From: a virus
DNA: 44,597 bases
Strand: one strand, 5' to 3'
Virus record (IMG/VR): IMGVR_UViG_3300013132_000084
Location: 1 to 44,597 of that record
How positions within the stretch are numbered: position 1 is the first letter of the stretch; every line of letters begins with the position of its first letter. The position numbers were made by a program, and so were the translations under genes. Positions 25,132 through 31,661 of the stretch are shown piece after piece. Under the pieces are notes generated by a model. That model did not search any database. It had not been told where the DNA came from and saw nothing but the letters and a program-made list of their open reading frames with translations.

Positions 25132-25625
25132 AACGAGTTTTCGAAAGATTCTTAAATGAAGAGCAACTCTATGACGACAACTTCCTCTGGGACGATCTTC
25201 TTCTCTGGGATGGTGGTATCGAACTCCCAGGTGCCCCCGCAGGACAACCTCAAAGTAAATTTAGATTTCTTGGAGGTTCCGGCGCTGGCAAAAGAAGAGA
25301 AATTAAATTGGATCTTAGTGTAGAAACTAATCTCTTAACTCTTAATCAAAAAAGACTAGAAAAACATCAGGCAGCTCCTAAAACTATTAAATTAAAAGGT
25401 AGCTTACAAGTTCCTAAAATACAAACCATAGCTCATGGTGTATCCGATAAACCTAATATAATAGTCGAAGTAGAAGATTTCTATTATACCTCTCAGCAAC
25501 TTTCAGATGAAGCACTTGTAGGTTCTTGTATACTTGAAAACAATACTTATCAAAATAAAGAAGTCTTACCAATAGTTAAGAGTAACTTCCTAAATCTTAT
25601 CTCAGAAAAAAGAACTAATCTATGA
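25128..25625 (+). CDS. Unknown protein of the patatin operon
   Basis: The start overlaps the patatin stop (ATGA). The N-terminus MKRVFERFLNEEQLYDD followed by NFLWDDLLLWDGG is acidic and aromatic, resembling short N-terminal helices of the 16-19 kb genes (xxLLxFLNEE). The rest is beta-type (KFRFLGGSGAGKRREIKLDLS...KTIKLKGSLQVPK). Not recognised; likely structural, as it is translated together with the acidic protein that follows. Confidence 0.72.
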   Translation: MKRVFERFLNEEQLYDDNFLWDDLLLWDGGIELPGAPAGQPQSKFRFLGGSGAGKRREIKLDLSVETNLLTLNQKRLEKHQAAPKTIKLKGSLQVPKIQTIAHGVSDKPNIIVEVEDFYYTSQQLSDEALVGSCILENNTYQNKEVLPIVKSNFLNLISEKRTNL

Positions 25626-26779
25626 ATCCAATCCCAAAAGTAGAACTACGTCTAAATGAAGAAAATGAACTTAGCTTCAAAATGTCAATTGAAGGAACTA
25701 CTTCAGATCCTAAATCAAAACCTAAGTTCCGTTTCCTTGTAACAGATTTCGGTTCAGATAAAGGTATCGTATATCCATGTACAAGAGAACCAAATGATGT
25801 AATCAAAGTTCTAATCCCAGGATTAAAAGAAAATTATAATATCGGTAAAAAATATCTCGGTAAATTAGAAGTCATCCTGGGAAGTTTATACTTTACCCCA
25901 ACGGAATTACTCATCTCATTCAAAGAACCATTAAAAATAAAAGCAGCCCCAGTTACAGTTACAGCCGCTGTAGACAAAGATAAATCTACCCCATCAGAAC
26001 CAATTGACTCAGATGAAGAATTAGAAGACGAAGATTATAATGAAGATGAAGATCTCGAAGAAGAAGAGTCAGACGAAGAAGATATGGAAGAAGACGATAT
26101 AGATGATGATTCTTCGGAAGAAGACATGGAAGATGAAGATATTGAAGAAGAAGACGCCATAGAAGAAGAAGAAGAATTGATGGAAAAGAAGAAACCTGAA
26201 TATCGTGAAGAATATCATCAATTAACTTCTGAAGATAAAATAAATCTTGATGAATTCTTTATCTCAGATCCAGTAACGACAAACTCACAACGAAAACCTG
26301 TTCCACCAGAAGCAGTTTCAGGGATTGAACAGATAGTTTTTGCTGCTCCGGCTCTAAAATCAGGTACAGTTTTATTAGCACCAGGATTTGAAGGTGTTGT
26401 TCCAGAAAGAGTTCAAAAGACATTCACAGCATCAGGTATACCTGAATCTTCTACAATTTCAGAATCAAATGAAGATTCATTCCAGGAATCTAAACTTTCT
26501 AAAGCTGCTACCGCCGCTAAAAATAATCTTAAAAAAGCATTCCTTGAAGCTTTAACCCATAATGAAGAACCACAACAAAAATCTGCTCCAGCTCCTCAAC
26601 CAATAAAAGAGGCGGTAACAAAAAATAAAGATACCCTAGAAGAAGCTAAACGCTTACTCATGTCAGCAGCAGAAGAAAATAGAAAAAAGAAAATAACCGT
26701 GAATGCTAAAGTAGCTAATGTCTCTGTAGCTAGACCAAAAAGCCTTAAAGATCTCTTCTCAAAAGATTTCTTAGATTGA
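25622..26779 (+). CDS. Acidic scaffold-like protein
   Basis: Translation overlaps the previous gene (ATGA). Residues 1-115 form a beta-rich domain (KFRFLVTDFGSDKG...LGKLEVILGSLYF). Residues about 125-195 are an almost pure Asp/Glu tract with Ser, the rest is helical and charged, and it ends KSLKDLFSKDFLD. This recalls the acidic tract of the scaffold gene at the window start and ends with a peptide similar to SLKEAMEKEYD of the 17-19 kb proteins. A role in head assembly or DNA or protein packing is inferred from composition only. Confidence 0.7.
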   Translation: MNPIPKVELRLNEENELSFKMSIEGTTSDPKSKPKFRFLVTDFGSDKGIVYPCTREPNDVIKVLIPGLKENYNIGKKYLGKLEVILGSLYFTPTELLISFKEPLKIKAAPVTVTAAVDKDKSTPSEPIDSDEELEDEDYNEDEDLEEEESDEEDMEEDDIDDDSSEEDMEDEDIEEEDAIEEEEELMEKKKPEYREEYHQLTSEDKINLDEFFISDPVTTNSQRKPVPPEAVSGIEQIVFAAPALKSGTVLLAPGFEGVVPERVQKTFTASGIPESSTISESNEDSFQESKLSKAATAAKNNLKKAFLEALTHNEEPQQKSAPAPQPIKEAVTKNKDTLEEAKRLLMSAAEENRKKKITVNAKVANVSVARPKSLKDLFSKDFLD

Positions 26780-26782
26780 AAA

Positions 26783-26809
26783 GAAAAAGCCCCGGATCTC
26801 TCCAGGGCT
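26783..26809 (-). terminator. Terminator between convergent genes
   Basis: The stem AGCCC..GG/CC..GGGCT is followed on the minus strand by a T run, ending the zinc-ribbon gene. In the plus direction it has no T run. Confidence 0.75.
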
Positions 26810-26819
26810 CTCTCATCAA

Positions 26820-27857
26820 TCAAACATACCTTCTATAACCATAACCACTTCGACCACTACTGAATGTATATGAATTAGGCGGAGTAATGTCTTCACTAGA
26901 AATCTCCCTAGTTTCAGTAAAGATATGGGAATTCGTAATGACTCCCTTTACAGTATCCAGATGCTCCTTCTTAAATCGCCATAGCTTTGTCACAGGATCA
27001 AATGCACGAGAATCATAAGGAACAGCAGACTTCAAACTAGCAATAAATCCTGCCATGTTTGTATTTCGCATCCAATTAAACTGAAGAGTAAAATCCTCAC
27101 TCCTCATACGGATATATGCAACTCCATCTAGTGCTTCAGTAACTGTAGGAGTAATATAAAACGTCTGATCCGGTGCCGGTGGAACCCATGCAGCAGCCGC
27201 AGCACGAATCTCTCCAAAGTCTCCCTCGTACATTGGATAGAACCGCAACACAAGGCTCAGGAAGGGCTCTAGAAGGCTCACAGGAGCCATGTAAGGCTTG
27301 CCAACGGCACGAGGTAGCGTAACTCCACGAATGGCTGCAAATGCCCTATACGCATTCTTATTGCGGCTGCCCTGAAGATTTACCTTTCCATTCTCAAACC
27401 ATAGACGAGCTTCGCCAGTAGAAGCCTCACCAGAAAGAACACCAGCCAAACCAACATATCCAAGATGACGAACAACCTGAATAAGATGATCCCTGGTAGA
27501 TTCACGGGGATGACGATAAGAAAGAATAAAATCAATATTCTTTACAATCCGACGAAGATCCTCACCAGTCCAAGCAAAATTATTTGCCTGATCCACATTT
27601 GCTGCATTCTGCGTAGCCTCAAGAAGCTTCTGACGGGTTTCATGCCATAGAGAATGACACTCAGAATGCATTAGTTCATCGTTGATTGCAAGAGCACTAA
27701 TATTTGCCATTGCATAATTTGCAGGAATAGTCTTTGCATATAGCTTGGTGCTCTTACCTGCACAAAGCGGACCCATTCCACGTTCCATTGATGCTACATC
27801 GCTCAATTCACAACGGCAACGAGAACAATAACGGTGCTGTAGCGGCTGAAAAGTCAT
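26820..27857 (-). CDS. Zinc-ribbon protein with a HARP-like C-terminal region
   Basis: The 345-residue protein begins with CSRCRCELSDVASMERGMGPLC (two CxxC-type pairs, residues 11-32), a DUF6011-type zinc ribbon common in phage and host proteins. The middle (about 90-210) is helical. Near residues 265-310 there is NMAGFIASLKSAVPYDSRAFDPVTKLWRF, resembling the HARP-type module that binds branched DNA in SMARCAL1-like helicases; this second match is weak. Possibly DNA-binding. It has an AGGAGA ribosome site and its own promoter. Confidence 0.72.
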   Translation of the reverse strand: MTFQPLQHRYCSRCRCELSDVASMERGMGPLCAGKSTKLYAKTIPANYAMANISALAINDELMHSECHSLWHETRQKLLEATQNAANVDQANNFAWTGEDLRRIVKNIDFILSYRHPRESTRDHLIQVVRHLGYVGLAGVLSGEASTGEARLWFENGKVNLQGSRNKNAYRAFAAIRGVTLPRAVGKPYMAPVSLLEPFLSLVLRFYPMYEGDFGEIRAAAAAWVPPAPDQTFYITPTVTEALDGVAYIRMRSEDFTLQFNWMRNTNMAGFIASLKSAVPYDSRAFDPVTKLWRFKKEHLDTVKGVITNSHIFTETREISSEDITPPNSYTFSSGRSGYGYRRYV

Positions 27858-27877
27858 TTCCTATCTCCTTTCTTATA

Positions 27878-27906
27878 GTTCTAGCATTCACTCCACAGCT
27901 TGTCAA
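27878..27906 (-). promoter_or_regulatory. Sigma70-type promoter of the zinc-ribbon gene
   Basis: Minus-strand TTGACA, 17-base spacer ending in GC, TAGAAC. Its first transcribed bases lead to AAAGGAGATAGGAAATG. Confidence 0.7.
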
Positions 27907-28208
27907 CTCTTTTGAATTTTCTTCTGTTGCATAATATTTACTTAAAAAAATTAGCAGCTAAACAAGGTGCAATAGAAAAATTCTTAGCCTCAAACCCAGA
28001 ATTCGGGGAAAAAGCTTTTAAAAAGCTTGAACCGCTTATGGTTCCTGTTTTTAAAAAATTAATTGATAGAGCATTGAAAATGGAGCCAAGTTTACAAACA
28101 GAAGATATTACAAGTAAGATGTTTCCAGAACCGGTAAAAGAATCAATTAATAGAATAGATAGAATGGTCCGCGAAGAAATAACTCGTCAATTACGCAGCA
28201 AACGCTGA
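27900..28208 (+). CDS. Helical basic protein, possibly a start-lost fragment
   Basis: The frame has no ATG near its 5' end; TTG at 27900 is the only early start and lies inside the opposite promoter. From about 27950 it encodes a plausible soluble protein (LKKLAAKQGAIEKFLASNP...VFKKLIDRALKMEP...REEITRQLRSKR). No ribosome site or promoter is visible. It could be a remnant of a longer gene, cut by the neighbouring insertion of the zinc-ribbon gene and its promoter. Confidence 0.45.
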   Translation: MSTLLNFLLLHNIYLKKLAAKQGAIEKFLASNPEFGEKAFKKLEPLMVPVFKKLIDRALKMEPSLQTEDITSKMFPEPVKESINRIDRMVREEITRQLRSKR

Positions 28209-28233
28209 ATAATAAAAAAATCTAATAAAAACA

Positions 28234-28269
28234 ATGAAGCCGCTAAGAAATTAATCCTAGCGGCTTCAT
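28234..28269. terminator. Palindromic hairpin, probably a bidirectional terminator
   Basis: A 12-bp perfect stem ATGAAGCCGCTA/TAGCGGCTTCAT closes after the fragment on the plus side and after a small minus-strand gene. T-runs are poor, so a processing or stabilising hairpin is the alternative. Confidence 0.6.
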
Positions 28270-28301
28270 GCTATTCTTAAACTCTTTTCTTTTACCACAT
28301 C

Positions 28302-28406
28302 TCACTTATTGAGTATATAAATGTTGCATCGATCCATTACCGCCCATACAACAATTACAGCAAGAATCATCGAATCAACAAACAAAGTCCATTCATCTAT
28401 ACTCAT
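28302..28406 (-). CDS. 34-residue membrane protein
   Basis: A short frame starts ATG with an AAGG ribosome site 7 bases upstream. The product MSIDEWTLFVDS is followed by a hydrophobic helix (MILAVIVVWAVM) and DRCNIYILNK. It is likely an inner-membrane peptide. It lies downstream of the intron-containing tRNA on the same strand and ends before the palindrome. Confidence 0.55.
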   Translation of the reverse strand: MSIDEWTLFVDSMILAVIVVWAVMDRCNIYILNK

Positions 28407-28443
28407 AATATACCTTATTTTTTTATTTTGGTGTTCTCACACA

Positions 28444-28776
28444 TAGGACCACCCGGACTCGAACCGGGACGCTCTTGCGAGCAGCAGATTTTCTTACCAC
28501 TATAGTTTTCACTACCCTTACGGTTTGTGGTCTGGACTATACCTTGACCTTCAACTCTACTTGTTCAGGTCCGCACCATCTAGTCTCTACACACGCCTGG
28601 AAATAATTCTCATTACTTCCTGCTTGGCTCGGGATTGCCATCAGCTTTACCTGCTAAGGTTTCACCGAATTTGATGCGATTCATTCAAAGCATTTCTGCT
28701 TAGATGCTCAAGTGTAAATGTTTATCATACATTTACCTACAAGTCTGCCATGTATACCTGATTCCATCATGATCCC
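28444..28776 (-). tRNA. tRNA-Leu(UAA) interrupted by a group I intron
   Basis: The exons (28741-28776 and 28444-28492) join into an 85-base class II tRNA. Acceptor GGGATCA/TGGTCCT with discriminator A; D stem ATG/CAT; anticodon stem GCAGA/TCTGC; loop CTTAAAA with anticodon UAA; variable arm with CTC-GCAA-GAG; T arm CCCGG-TTCGAGT-CCGGG. The CCA end is not encoded. The intron sits between U34 and A35, the same position as in cyanobacterial and plastid tRNA-Leu(UAA). A promoter lies upstream on the same strand. Confidence 0.93.
28493..28740 (-). ncRNA. Group I self-splicing intron in tRNA-Leu(UAA)
   Basis: The 248-base intron begins GUAGG and ends in G (omega G), after a 5' exon ending in U. 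Core elements are recognisable on the minus strand: ATTCGGTGAAACC (P), GGCAATCCCGAGCCAAGC (Q), GTGTAGAGACTAGATGG (R) and AAGGTATAGTCC (S). P1 can be drawn: exon CUU plus G pairs with UGAG, with the U-G wobble at the splice site, then a small internal loop and a 7-bp GTAAATG/CATTTAC stem. It carries no endonuclease gene. The pattern matches the bacterial tRNA-Leu(UAA) intron class. Confidence 0.93.
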
Positions 28777-28818
28777 ATTTTTAGTTTTCAATCAGTCTCT
28801 GTCAATCTCTACTCTCTT

Positions 28819-28847
28819 ACTATAGCATCTGTTCTTCTAAATGTAAA
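28819..28847 (-). promoter_or_regulatory. Promoter of the intron-containing tRNA
   Basis: Minus-strand TTTACA, 17-base spacer ending in GC, TATAGT, about 40 bases before the tRNA 5' end. Confidence 0.7.
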
Positions 28848-28872
28848 CTGTTTTCATCATTCTTTTTGACAA

Positions 28873-28959
28873 TACCAGCGGTCAGAGTCGAACTGACAAG
28901 AGTGTAAAAATACTCGGCGGGACTTGAAACCGCTGTGGCTGCCATTTCACCACGCTGGC
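28873..28959 (-). tRNA. tRNA-Leu(CAA)
   Basis: A class II cloverleaf: acceptor GCCAGCG/CGCTGGT with discriminator A; D stem GTG/CAC; anticodon stem GCGGT/CCCGC (one T-C mismatch next to the loop); loop TTCAAGT with anticodon CAA; long variable arm GAGT...ACTC; T arm GTCAG-TTCGACT-CTGAC. The CCA is not encoded. Confidence 0.85.
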
Positions 28960-28971
28960 ATAAACAAGTTT

Positions 28972-29235
28972 TCAACAAGTAGAAGGAAGCAATTCTATGA
29001 GATTTAGATATCTCTCTACATCTTCTTCAGATAGATGACCTAATACGTCATCCGTAATTGGAGTAGTATAACATAAATCAAAATTATCTATATTGGAACC
29101 ATTAAATCTGATAACAGCCATTTCAGTTCCATAGGAGAAACTATGATTTACTATACTAGCACCATAACCGTTATTAAAACGTATAATTCTTTGGGTACCG
29201 CTATTCACAGAACGTGTTATTTGATCTATTATCAT
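28972..29235 (-). CDS. Small unknown protein between tRNAs
   Basis: The frame reaches into the tRNA-Ile gene, so I choose the ATG at 29235 (MIIDQITRSVNSGTQR). The 87-residue product has beta-type segments (YGASIVNHSFSYGTEMAVIRF) and an acidic helical end. A weak A-rich ribosome site precedes it. Not recognised. Confidence 0.6.
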   Translation of the reverse strand: MIIDQITRSVNSGTQRIIRFNNGYGASIVNHSFSYGTEMAVIRFNGSNIDNFDLCYTTPITDDVLGHLSEEDVERYLNLIELLPSTC

Positions 29236-29273
29236 AATTTTATTTTCTTGAAGAATTTTATTGTTTATTTTAA

Positions 29274-29351
29274 TGGTGTAGGTGGGATTTGAACCCACAA
29301 GACGTTCCTACTTTATAAGAGTAGCGGCTGTACCAATTCGCCTTCCACACC
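29274..29351 (-). tRNA. tRNA with anticodon UAU (Ile)
   Basis: Acceptor GGTGTGG/CTACACC with discriminator A; D stem GGC/GCC; anticodon stem CTACT/AGTAG; loop CTTATAA with anticodon UAU; variable loop GAACGTCTT (9 bases); T arm GTGGG-TTCAAAT-CCCAC. UAU would read the AUA codon. Position 8 is A instead of U, and the D stem has 3 bp as in the two Leu tRNAs of the cluster, so aminoacylation identity needs care. Confidence 0.8.
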
Positions 29352-29370
29352 ATATTTTCTTGATGGATTT

Positions 29371-29399
29371 AGTATAGCAATTGAAGTATAACTTATAAA
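29371..29399 (-). promoter_or_regulatory. Promoter of the UAU tRNA
   Basis: Minus-strand TTTATA, 17-base spacer ending in GC, TATACT, ending about 20 bases before the tRNA. Confidence 0.65.
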
Positions 29400-29403
29400 C
29401 TGA

Positions 29404-29712
29404 TTAGGATATATTTTTATTTATAATATAACCAAATGCTTTAAGATCATCTAGGAGGATTTTTTTATTTTTTTGGGTATGATTTGGTAATTCTTTTAGG
29501 ATAGTTCTGACGTACATTTCTTCGCAACCTGTTGCGAAGATTTTATATAACCAATCTGTATTAAGGTTTAATGCTGAGAATACGATTCTTGTTTGGATAT
29601 CTTTGTCCATTTTTTGCATAACGACGAGTGACAATTTAAGATTATTTGTTTCGCCGCTTAACTTTTCTGGTGCGGGAACTATGACTTTCTTTTTTTTATT
29701 ATCTGTCATCAT
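29404..29712 (-). CDS. Small unknown basic protein
   Basis: I start at the MMTD codons near 29712; an upstream in-frame start would be at the foot of a large hairpin. The 102-residue product has a Lys run, then a helical region with one CEEMYVR segment and a basic end. No motif is recognised, and no ribosome site is visible. Confidence 0.6.
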   Translation of the reverse strand: MMTDNKKKKVIVPAPEKLSGETNNLKLSLVVMQKMDKDIQTRIVFSALNLNTDWLYKIFATGCEEMYVRTILKELPNHTQKNKKILLDDLKAFGYIINKNIS

Positions 29713-29762
29713 GAATAAATATGTATGAAGGATTTGATTAGAATCCAACAGAAGGTACCGCA

Positions 29763-29804
29763 CCCTCCAAGACTATATTTTAATGTTCCTAAAATCTTGG
29801 AGGG
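29763..29804. other. Long hairpin upstream of the small gene
   Basis: The arms CCCTCCAAGA and TCTTGGAGGG (10 bp) enclose a second TTTTA/TAAAA stem. On the minus strand it lies about 50 bases before the 29712 start, so it may be a regulatory or stabilising RNA structure. Confidence 0.6.
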
Positions 29805-29981
29805 CACTTCTCTCCGAATATGAACCATAACATACGAGAGCTTTTCCAAATAAACGGAAATATATTACGGTTTCTCTCCTTCTATATGTCCAATGGATAA
29901 TTGCATTACGAAGGAAAGTATAAAGGAATAATGCGATTAGAACATATTCCTTGGACTCGAATTTTAAAAGAACGTTAGAAA
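29805..29981 (-). other. Non-coding stretch with long-range pairings
   Basis: No open frame of note is present between the hairpin and tRNA-Gly. Complementary pieces such as GTCCAA/TTGGAC, GAATATG/CATATTC and GCATTA/TAATGC occur on the minus strand, which could fold into a structured RNA. It could equally be a tRNA transcript spacer. I cannot assign a family. Confidence 0.35.
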
Positions 29982-30053
29982 AGCGGGCAGCGAGATTCGA
30001 ACTCGCAACAATCAGTTTGGAAAACTGAGACTCTACCGTTGAGCTATGCCCGC
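29982..30053 (-). tRNA. tRNA-Gly(UCC)
   Basis: A canonical 72-base cloverleaf: acceptor GCGGGCA/TGCCCGC with discriminator T; D arm GCTC-AACGGTA-GAGT; anticodon stem TCAGT/ACTGA with loop TTTCCAA, anticodon UCC; variable TTGTT; T arm GCGAG-TTCGAAT-CTCGC. Confidence 0.95.
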
Positions 30054-30070
30054 AAATGTTCTATATTTTT

Positions 30071-30100
30071 AGTATAGAACAAGTGGATAGATTTTTACAA
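30071..30100 (-). promoter_or_regulatory. Promoter of tRNA-Gly
   Basis: Minus-strand TTGTAA, 18-base spacer, TATACT. The -10 box lies in a palindrome GTTCTATA...TATAGAAC. Confidence 0.5.
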
Positions 30101-30155
30101 GGAATCTATCCTAAACCTTTCTCCGTAGTTTCAACCCAACAAGGAGACTAAAAGA

Positions 30156-31415
30156 TCACTTCTTAGCGCCACGAGTACGGGGCTTATTGGGATCTGCTGC
30201 GGCAGTGGTAGTACCTGCATCCTTGGATGCGAGTCCGACATTGATATTAACGTCAGAGGTATCCTTACCCATAGCGGTTGCGACCATAAGCTCCTGAATT
30301 CTCGGATGGATCTTGATAAGGTTCTTATAATTCTTCTGCGAACCGACCCAAACAAGCATACGGGGCTCAGGAGGGCAATCCTTCATAAACATAGCAAGCT
30401 GATCTGCCTGCTTATCTTCAAGAGTACCCTTAGCCAGCCATTCATTAAGCTTATGGGAGAGCTCAATAAACTGCTCATTGCTGATCTGGCTTCCAAGCCT
30501 GTTCTTAGCCTTTGTCCAATCGGCAAGAATATCCTTGGCGCTCACATGACGCTCACGCTCTCGGCAGAACTTCTGGAACGCTCCTGCCGTTTCGGAGCCA
30601 AGGAAAGCACCGGAGATAACATAGAACATATGCTCGTGGGCATTCTCAAAGAGATCTAGACGAGCCAGCTCCTTATCAAGCTTCCACCAGGAACGACGAT
30701 CCGGGTACTTCTTGTTAGCCTCAAAGGGACCGTTATGCTCTAGAGCCTTGTGATTCTGTCGAATAAACTCGACGGTAGCAGGGTGACAAGTCTTCTGAGC
30801 GTAATCGATCCACTCTTCGGGGGTAGTCTCAAGGATCACCGTTGCAGCACGGCTGATCTCGGCAGGATCGGACTGATTAACCTGATATGCATCACCGATA
30901 TTCTCAGCGATAACGATACGGGTTCCATCGTGGAGGCGATTTCCGTAAAAAGCCTTGCTATCGGCAAGCTGGAAGACCGACTGCTTAACCTGCTCAAGCG
31001 CACGGTTACGCTCGTCAAGGAAGAGAAGGACAGGGAAATCGCAGGAATAGATAAGCCAATCGCAGGGCTTGAAGGAAGTGAAACGACCCTCCATCTTGGG
31101 TAGACCGATGGTATCGCCCTCGCTCATCTGAGACAGACGCCGCTCAATCACCGGCAGACCCATCTCATGGGTCCAGACACCACCAGACTTAGCAAGTCGC
31201 TTTGCAATAGCGGGCTCATTCTTAAGAGCCTCCACCATGCTAGCGCAATTGGCGGGATCAAGATAAAAATCATCTCGACAAAGCTCTGCTGCCTGATGAA
31301 CACCCTCGGACTTACCCTTAGCGTGTCCACCACGGACACAGATGGTAATCTCGGGGGAGACGCTGCTGATTAGCGTCTGCATAGACTTCATTCCTACGGG
31401 TAGTGCAAGACTCAT
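30156..31415 (-). CDS. MoxR-type AAA+ ATPase
   Basis: The 419-residue protein has a Walker A motif GGHAKGKS (29-36), a Walker B motif VLLFLDERNRA (about 128-138) and a later helical C-terminal part, as in MoxR-family ATPases, which work with vWA proteins as chaperones or metal-insertion machines. Its tail is Lys/Arg-rich (RTRGAKK). A TAGGAGAG ribosome site precedes the ATG. Codon use is GC-richer than around. The metallopeptidase/vWA gene stands next to it, divergently transcribed, as expected for a functional pair. Confidence 0.85.
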   Translation of the reverse strand: MSLALPVGMKSMQTLISSVSPEITICVRGGHAKGKSEGVHQAAELCRDDFYLDPANCASMVEALKNEPAIAKRLAKSGGVWTHEMGLPVIERRLSQMSEGDTIGLPKMEGRFTSFKPCDWLIYSCDFPVLLFLDERNRALEQVKQSVFQLADSKAFYGNRLHDGTRIVIAENIGDAYQVNQSDPAEISRAATVILETTPEEWIDYAQKTCHPATVEFIRQNHKALEHNGPFEANKKYPDRRSWWKLDKELARLDLFENAHEHMFYVISGAFLGSETAGAFQKFCRERERHVSAKDILADWTKAKNRLGSQISNEQFIELSHKLNEWLAKGTLEDKQADQLAMFMKDCPPEPRMLVWVGSQKNYKNLIKIHPRIQELMVATAMGKDTSDVNINVGLASKDAGTTTAAADPNKPRTRGAKK

Positions 31416-31471
31416 AAATACTCTCCTAAATGTTAGTGTGTAACTTGTTGGGTTGTTTTCGTTACATTCTC

Positions 31472-31500
31472 TTTATAGCATTCTTGGTTAGAGTTGTAAA
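31472..31500 (-). promoter_or_regulatory. Promoter of the MoxR gene
   Basis: Minus-strand TTTACA, 17-base spacer ending in GC, TATAAA, followed by a leader of about 50 bases with a ribosome site. Confidence 0.7.
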
Positions 31501-31557
31501 CCTTATTTGGAAAGTTTTCTATTCTTTTATTTTTTTGTTCTATACAAATAAATCTTG

Positions 31558-31586
31558 TTGAGTTACCGGTAGATATTTATTAATAT
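31558..31586 (+). promoter_or_regulatory. Promoter of the vWA metallopeptidase gene
   Basis: Plus-strand TTGAGT, 17-base spacer, TAATAT. With the opposing promoter it forms a divergent control region. Confidence 0.55.
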
Positions 31587-31661
31587 AACGATGGGAACAA
31601 TATCTTGAAAAAGGTTTACATCGTTTAGAAGGTGTGCTACATATGGGGAATGAGGAGCAAC

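Noticed and set aside
29236-29298. Upstream start of the 28972 gene
   Set aside because: It overlaps the tRNA-Ile gene.
30059-30081. GTTCTATA...TATAGAAC palindrome as an operator
   Set aside because: It is an AT-rich palindrome over the -10 box; without a known repressor or second copy it could be chance.
31632-31661. Start of the vWA metallopeptidase gene at 31632
   Set aside because: A strong ribosome site precedes the ATG at 31662.
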